Shown piece by piece: positions 58,423 to 64,000 of a stretch of DNA of 64,000 nucleotides (position 1 is its first letter; every line of letters starts with the position of its first letter). The stretch lies in assembly GCA_011319805.1 (NCBI GenBank), contig SJRY01000229.1, positions 1 to 64,000 of the forward strand, given 5' to 3'. The notes under the pieces were generated by a model. The model worked only from the letters and a program-made list of their open reading frames with translations, ran no database searches and had not been told where the DNA came from. This DNA is from Macrocybe gigantea (Eukaryota > Basidiomycota > Agaricomycetes > Agaricales > Callistosporiaceae). The position numbers were made by a program, and so were the translations under genes.

Positions 58423-59697
58423 TTAAATCGTAGGCTGAGGCGGCATTCCCATTTCTTCCGGCGTTAACGAAGTGCTCTCAATCATCACACCCACTCCGAC
58501 CTTTGCTGCGTTCTGTATCGACCAGCATCAGTTTTAACAGATATGAGACTGTCGTCACTGACACTTTACCTTGAAGTGATCGATCTCACCGGCTACAAGG
58601 AACGCAAACGCTGGCGTGAACCTCTGTTCAAGCAACGCCGAAACCTTTCCCGTCGAGTCGACTTGAGCCCTGAAAGTCGCTAGCCTTAGATCATACTTTG
58701 CACCGAGCGTCGCGACCGCGGTCCGTTTATCCGGGGTCGCGATCACCTGCAAGTCTGCCGCTACCTCCACCTTCTCGCTGAGCTTCTGCCAGTACGTAGC
58801 CTGCAACATGCCTGCCGGCTGTAGCTGAGTGGACACTATGCTGTTTTTATCGTTACTGGTGTATTTCGCGAGGTACGATGTCGCCAGATCGGTCAGCTCT
58901 GGGGTCTGCCGTTGGTACACTGTTTCGAAACCTAGGGCGAAGTTTTTTGTGAATGACTGCAGATAGCTCCCAATGTAGATGCCTGTCAGGTCCGACGGCC
59001 AAGGGTTGATTGCCTTGAGGTTTAGGCTGAAGTCTTGACCTTGATAGTCTTGTTCCAGCTGAAGCATATTTTGGCTGGAATGCGACGAAAGCTGACGTAT
59101 GTCTTAGAAAAGCGCGATGGAGGGTTCGGCGCGAAATGGCTTACTTGTGTTTGAACTTTCGTGACGTGGTGCTGCGTCCATCCATAGTTCATCCTGCCAT
59201 TCACATTCCCTTCATGGTCGACACCTCCTTGAAGAAAGACCTGGATTGATCGAGTTGGCATGTTTGTCATAAAACTTAGAGACTCGCAGAAACTCTTGCC
59301 TTTTGGTTGGCAAAAATGGCGCCAAAATTGTAAGACGACGGCACAGCTTGCGAACCCAGCGCGAATGCATGGGTGACCTGAAAGAGAGGATTCGCAGACA
59401 GACTCTTGGCCAAGTCTGCACGCGCGCCATCGAAGATGTAGTTTGTGAGCAGCGTAGCTAGACGACAAGGTACTATGTTACAAAGACTTTTGCTGGCCAT
59501 TGCGAAAGCAACAGACCTCTAACCTCCTTCTGGAGGTTCTCCACTGTTCCCGGATGTGGGAGACCAAGGTCTGTTCGCCATTGCGCGAAACGGTCGTATA
59601 TATCCGTGACAGGAGAAATGGGGTTGAAATAGGAGAAGCTAGAGAAGGCAGAGGGTCGGGAATCCGAGAGGCCTTCGTTTGGGAGAATGGAGGCCAT
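58423..59697 (-). CDS. TOM40: Mitochondrial import channel TOM40
   Basis: Beta-barrel pore of the outer-membrane translocase. The start MASILPNEGLSDSRPSAFSS at 59697 is followed by PISPVTDIYDRFAQWRTDLG and HPGTVENLQKEVR. The barrel begins TNYIFDGARADLAKSLSANP, FQVTHAFALGSQAVPSSYNF, GAIFANQK. It continues GGVDHEGNVNGRMNYGW, DYQGQDFSLNLKAINPWPSD and GIYIGSYLQSFTKNFALGFE. The C-terminal strands include KLSEKVEVAADLQVIATPD and LLEQRFTPAFAFLVAGEIDH, then KVGVGVMIESTS-like sequence ending MPPQPTI at 58423. Five introns, no break. It lies 61 bp upstream of the ABC gene on the same strand, so the 3' end of TOM40 overlaps the ABC promoter. Confidence 0.93.
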
Positions 59698-60167
59698 TTG
59701 ACAGGTCAGCGATTTTACAGCAGGCGTAAACCAATCCAAAAAAATCTCAGTGTCCAAACATGGCCAAACTCGCTCAGCTGCCGACTCCGGCCCTACGCGT
59801 CTCCGTCCGTGTCTCGACAACGAAAAGGGAACATGGCGCAGGCACATGGAGACCAGCACGTCCTCCGATACCGCCCATCGCGCGTGCGAGCTCACGGCCC
59901 ACCGATTTGACGCACTGCACAGCACCAGCGCCTAGCAGACGAATAATCGGCGGCCTCGTCATCATGATCATGACTAGCGTCTATACAAGGCAGTCCATGA
60001 TCGTTGCATTGGAGTCGATCTCGTACAACTCGCATCTCGGTCCCACTCCAATATGCCGTGCATGAGACCTAAGGGAAATCTAATCGGAGTAATTATATTA
60101 TGCCTGCTGCGCTTGCCTTTATATTCCAACGCGCGGCACGCCGTTTGGCAGAGCCTCTCCGTCCTGC
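59698..60167. promoter_or_regulatory. Divergent region between TOM40 and GT15 copy 1
   Basis: 470 bp. A TATA-like tttatattc is at about 60118-60126, some 45 bp before the GT15 start. A short (+) open frame from 59760 is Pro/Arg-rich and shows no family resemblance, so I do not call it a gene. Confidence 0.45.
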
Positions 60168-61997
60168 ATGATGCTGCCTGCCCGCAGATTAATCACGACT
60201 GTGCTCGTCGTGGTAGTGCGTGTCTCATTCTGTCTTACCGTCCGGTGTCTCGTCCGGCTTAGACATGGCTTCAGCTCTGCCTTCATCTTCTTCTGGTCTT
60301 TTCTTCTGAAAAATATGCAAGTTTTACTCTGGGCCAGCTCCGCGGAAGTATGTTGGAGAAACAGACGCCCCTCCCTGACTATCTTGTCGTCGATCCCACC
60401 GTCGTTGTCAGCAGGAACGACTCGGACTTTTCGTATCGACGCCGAGCGAACGCGACCTTTGTCTTTCTCTGCAGAAACAGCGATCTAGCAGGCGTTGTCT
60501 CGAGTGTGCGACAGATGGAAGATCGATTTAACAGGCAGTACAGGTATCCTTGGGTTTTTCTCAACGAGGAGCCATTCACAGAAGAATTCAAGAAGTAAGT
60601 TGCACGTATATGACGTCCCGCAGGCCAGATGAACACAGCTTGCCCAGACGTGTCAGTGTTCTCACCGATGCCCCGGTCGCATTCGGTCAAATACCTCCCG
60701 AACACTGGCATCAGCCTAGTTGGGTTGACGAGAACCGCGCCAAAGAAAACCGCATGAAAATGATGTGGCAGGGAATAATCTATGCGGGTGAGCTCAAACT
60801 TGGCAAGCACCAAAAATAAAATATCGCGTTTTACAACGAATCCATGGTTGCAGGCAGTGTACCGTGCGTCCAGCTTTTGTCGGATGTTTTATATCTGAAC
60901 TGGTGCTGGGCTGCAGATATCGAAACATGTGTCGTTTCAACTCGGGCGTAAGCTCGTTTTTATTGGTCGGCAGCTCCTCATCCTTATGCGTTCAAGTTCT
61001 TTTTCCATCACGAACTCTTAAAACCGTACAGATATTATTGGAGGTGAGTTCGGCCGTTCTCTGTCTCCAATTTGCTAGCTCCAAACCCATATGCAGAGTT
61101 GAGTAAGTTCGATGCTTCCCACTTTATCGTGACATCGGTGTTTATTTCGCGGTTTGCTCAGGCCGGATGTGAAATTCTTCTGCGATGTGTCATACGACCC
61201 GTTCCTCTATATGGAGGAAACAAATAAAGTATACGGTGATTGCCCCGTCATTTTGTTTTTCCAAGCATGGTCATCTAACGCGCATTAATAGGCTTTACCA
61301 TATCTCTTGTCGAATGGGAAGCTACAATCACGACGCTTTGGTCGACAGTGAAAGGCACGGACATCACGTCATAACCTCAGTCATCGCTGAAATGTGTCTG
61401 CGTAGAGTTCATCACTAATCATCCCCAGTATGTGGAGCCTGACAACCTCATGGGGTTTTTATCGGATAATGAGGGTGAGAAGTACAATTTATGTCACTGT
61501 GAGTGAAGCTTCCGTCGCTTTGCGACCGTTTCTCCTCATGTGAACATTTCGTTCACATAGTTTGGAGCAATTTTGAAATTGCCGACTTGGATTTTTGGAG
61601 AGGTGAAGCGTATCAAGCCTTCTTCGACTATCTGGAATCGAAGGGAGGGTTTTACTACGAGGTCAGTCCCACATGTCTTATCAGCGCCACCAAATAGGGC
61701 CATTGATGTTTGCTGCGTAGCGTTGGGGTGATGCTCCCGTGCATAGTATCGCCGCAGCACTGTTTGCGAAGAAGGAACAGGTGCACTTTTTCAGGGACAT
61801 AGGATATAGACATGACCCGTTCCAGCATTGTCCGACGGGGGACGAATGGACTCGAGGCCGTTGTTCGTGCGACCCAAATGATAGTTTTGGTGGGTGATCA
61901 TGCTGCGGACCGGTGACCAGCACACTGAACGAGCACCACTGCGGCAGACTATGCTCCAAATTCGTGCCTGTCGCGATATGAGAAGCAGTATAGATAG
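60168..61997 (+). CDS. Alpha-1,2-mannosyltransferase, GT15 (KRE2/MNT1 type), tandem copy 1
   Basis: Golgi type II membrane enzyme adding alpha-1,2-mannose to O- or N-glycans from GDP-mannose. The N-terminus [16 protein letters not shown] joins [20 protein letters not shown] (membrane anchor and stem). The catalytic domain: [155 protein letters not shown]. The end EKQYR is at 61997. It contains a 6-nt microexon (61097-61102) and a probable GC-AG intron (61355-61405). No frame break. The [10 protein letters not shown] end with a closing Cys is typical of the family. Confidence 0.9.
61097..61102 (+). other. 6-nt microexon in GT15 copy 1
   Basis: The six bases AGTTGA lie between a 53-nt intron (61044-61096, gtgagt...atgcag) and a 59-nt intron (61103-61161, gtaagt...ctcag). 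With them the product reads YYWRVEPDVKFF, the invariant GT15 phrase. Without them it reads YYWRPDVKFF, still in frame. Confidence 0.75.
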
Positions 61998-62177
61998 AGA
62001 CGAAGTTGTATCATAGATTAAATATATCCACTCAAGCTGCGGATGAGCCACGTGCAATCCAACCTTGGCAATTACTCTGAACCTCCACCTTTGTCTGGTT
62101 TCTCCGCCGTCTGCCATTCCTTTGGCTCCACGCAGCCAGCGTCCGTTCTATTCTTTCCAACGGCAACTTCAGCCAAG

Positions 62178-64000
62178 ATGATGACGCAAATGCGCTACAT
62201 CTTCCTCGTCCTGGCCATCATAGTCCGTCTCGATTGTCCTTCTTGCTTTTCCACGCGCTCACAGGCGCCGTTTCTCAGATTAGCCTGCACTTCATCCTGA
62301 GTTTTTCGCATGAGGGTTATGGCCGCGCGACGTCTATTTCGCACATCAAAGACCAGCTCACTGGGTCCAAGTCCCAGCCCCCGTACAAGACACCCGTGGA
62401 AGACGAATTTTATATCCATGCCAACAAGACGCTTCCTCCAGAACGAAAAGCTAATGCTACATTTGTCATGCTTGGTTCGCATTTTATTCGCACCTTTATA
62501 GGGGCCCACCGTCTCACAGCCCCGGGTTCCAGTTCGGAACAGCGACCTGAATGGAATAATGAACAGTATGAAGCAGATAGAAGACCGCTTCAACCGAAAG
62601 TTCCGATACCCCTATGTCTTTCTCAATGATAACCCATTCGATGAGAAGTTCAAAAGGTGACCTATTTTCAAATTCATCGTCAGTGTTTTCATTTTTAACG
62701 CCTTGCCTTTTCTTCAGACTCATCCAAGGCCTGACCGAATCTCGTGTTGAATTCGGGGAAATACCGAAAAACGACTGGAACCAGCCGTCTTGGATCGATG
62801 AAACAAAGGCGTCTGCAGCGCGCGAGACGATGGCGAAAAACGGTGTCATATATGGAGGTAATGCTCTACTTCCCTCAGCCACGGAACATTATCAATAACA
62901 CAGGCTACAGGTAGCCTGCCGTGCGTGTTGGCCCGCTGTTGGCGTATATTCTCTGTCTGGACGCATTCTTTCTTACTAGATACCGAAACATGTGCCGGTT
63001 CAATTCTGGGGTTCGTCTATCATGGGATCTTGTTAAATATTCATATTCAATTTTTTACAGTTCTTCTGGAGACACCCGCTTGTACAACAATACAGATACT
63101 ATTGGAGGTAAATCCAACTACTCAGAAATGCGTTCACATCTGCTCACACCAAACCTCAGAGTCGAGTGTGTCTCTCGCCTTTTTGTTGCATTCTGCATAG
63201 TCTCCTGATCCGACGCAATGCGTAGGCCGGACGTGAAGTTTTACTGCGACTTGGACTATGACCCATTCCTTTATATGGAGGAGAAAAAGAAGGTCTATGG
63301 TAGTTCAACACATCTGCCTCTGCCGGTTTCGGCAATTTGGTGACTAGATTGTTTTTGTCAGGTTTCACAATATCCCTGTACGAGTACGAAGCAACTATTC
63401 CAACGCTCTGGAACACTGTCAAAAGTAAACCAATCCTCCATGGCTCAATTGTAATTGCTCTTACTGATTGATTGTCATGAACAAAGACTTCCTCAACGAA
63501 TACCCCGAGATGTTAGCCAAGGACAATGCCATGTCGTTCTTGTCAGACGACGGTGGAGTGACCTACAATCGGTGCCACTGTGGGTATATTTCACCTTTTC
63601 TGAGTTGTCGACCTTTAACACCTCTTACCAACGCAACAGTCTGGAGTAACTTTGAAATCGGAGATCTCGATTTCTGGAGAAGCGAGGCATATTCCAAATT
63701 CTTTGACTATCTGGACAAAGAGGGTGGGTTCTACTACGAGGTGCGTCTGTCGTTATGCATTATTCGAGACAAGACCAACGTATTTGCACAAGCGCTGGGG
63801 AGACGCCCCGTGCATAGCATTGGAGCAGCGCTGTTCGCCTCCAAAGATCAGATTGTGAGGATCCACTTTGACGTTGGTCCTCTGGGTATTGATTTTGCTA
63901 CCATTAGCACTTCTTCAATGACATTGGTAAGACTTTGATGACACCTGTCAATTCCTTTTTTCCGATCTACTTTTCACTACATTGCAGGGTATCGGCACGA
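62178..64000 (+). CDS. Alpha-1,2-mannosyltransferase, GT15, tandem copy 2, cut by the window end
   Basis: Paralogue of the preceding gene, 180 bp downstream on the same strand. The start MMTQMRYIFLVLAII joins ISLHFILSFSHEGYGR (membrane anchor). The catalytic region is [135 protein letters not shown] and HSIGAALFASKDQIHFF. The 3' end is outside the window. The same 6-nt microexon is present (63160-63165). The C run at 63806-63809 is one base short: RWGDAP and VHSIG are in different frames, whereas copy 1 reads straight through. That break is probably a sequence error. Confidence 0.88.
63160..63165 (+). other. 6-nt microexon in GT15 copy 2
   Basis: AGTCGA lies between a 52-nt intron (63108-63159, gtaaat...cctcag) and a 60-nt intron (63166-63225, gtgtgt...gcgtag). 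It encodes the same R-V-E at the same place as in copy 1. Confidence 0.75.

Noticed and set aside
59760..60065. A 101-residue open frame upstream of GT15 copy 1
   Set aside because: Pro/Arg-rich, no family phrase, and it lies in the divergent TOM40 promoter region.
1..64000. Transposons, LTRs, terminal inverted repeats, CRISPR arrays or a secondary-metabolite cluster
   Set aside because: I saw no reverse transcriptase, integrase, transposase, polyketide or peptide synthetase motifs and no regular repeat arrays by eye; the single FAD monooxygenase is not enough for a cluster.

Overview
The window is nuclear DNA of a filamentous basidiomycete, most likely an Agaricomycete. Nearly every gene is interrupted by many introns of about 45-60 nt with short GT-AG (sometimes GC-AG) ends. 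The best protein matches recalled from family knowledge are fungal: FKS-type beta-1,3-glucan synthase, PNGase A, KRE2/MNT1-type GT15 mannosyltransferase, NUR1, fungal RAI16/FHIP and a basidiomycete-style small Cys-rich protein. There are about 29 protein genes and one intron-containing tRNA. I saw no mobile element and no CRISPR array.

Layout. 1-4.3 kb: a 5'-truncated DNAJC9-like J-protein converges on an FHIP/RAI16-like dynein-adaptor subunit; both are broken by single-base frameshifts. 4.5-10.4 kb: FKS1, facing away from an LRR-like protein (10.5-12.1 kb). 12.3-20.5 kb: PTC7 phosphatase, dipeptidyl peptidase III, an FAD monooxygenase and a mitochondrial TPR protein. 20.8-27.2 kb: a secreted GH5-like protein that lacks the expected catalytic glutamates, RAD3/XPD helicase, and a 70-residue Cys-rich protein. 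27.2-28.9 kb: no confident gene. 28.9-40 kb: YME1 i-AAA protease, GCIP-like protein, a disordered basic protein, FBP1, a four-finger C2H2 factor and a Pmp3-like membrane protein with a long charged tail. 40.3-45.1 kb: tandem PNGase A genes. 45.3-51.6 kb: trifunctional C1-THF synthase, mitochondrial GrpE and mitochondrial Phe-tRNA synthetase. 51.9-57 kb: a membrane coiled-coil protein, NUR1 and a CCCH/coiled-coil protein. 57.2 kb: tRNA-Ile(UAU). 57.4-59.7 kb: a stand-alone ABC ATPase and TOM40. 60.2-64 kb: tandem GT15 mannosyltransferases, the second running off the window.

The genes do not form a single pathway. Two themes recur. One is mitochondrial biogenesis and proteostasis (YME1, GrpE, TOM40, mtPheRS, PTC7 and the TPR protein). 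The other is wall or glycoprotein glycan metabolism (FKS1, the GH5-like protein, two PNGase A, two GT15). Both tandem duplications fall in the glycan group.

Points most worth a second look: a 6-nt microexon kept in both GT15 copies; at least eight GC-AG introns; the GH5-like pseudoenzyme; a cluster of three CACGTG palindromes; and a set of single-base frame breaks, mostly at short homopolymers, which looks more like sequence error than gene death. Exon joins were worked out by eye from splice consensus and protein-family continuity, so gene ends are firmer than individual internal junctions.
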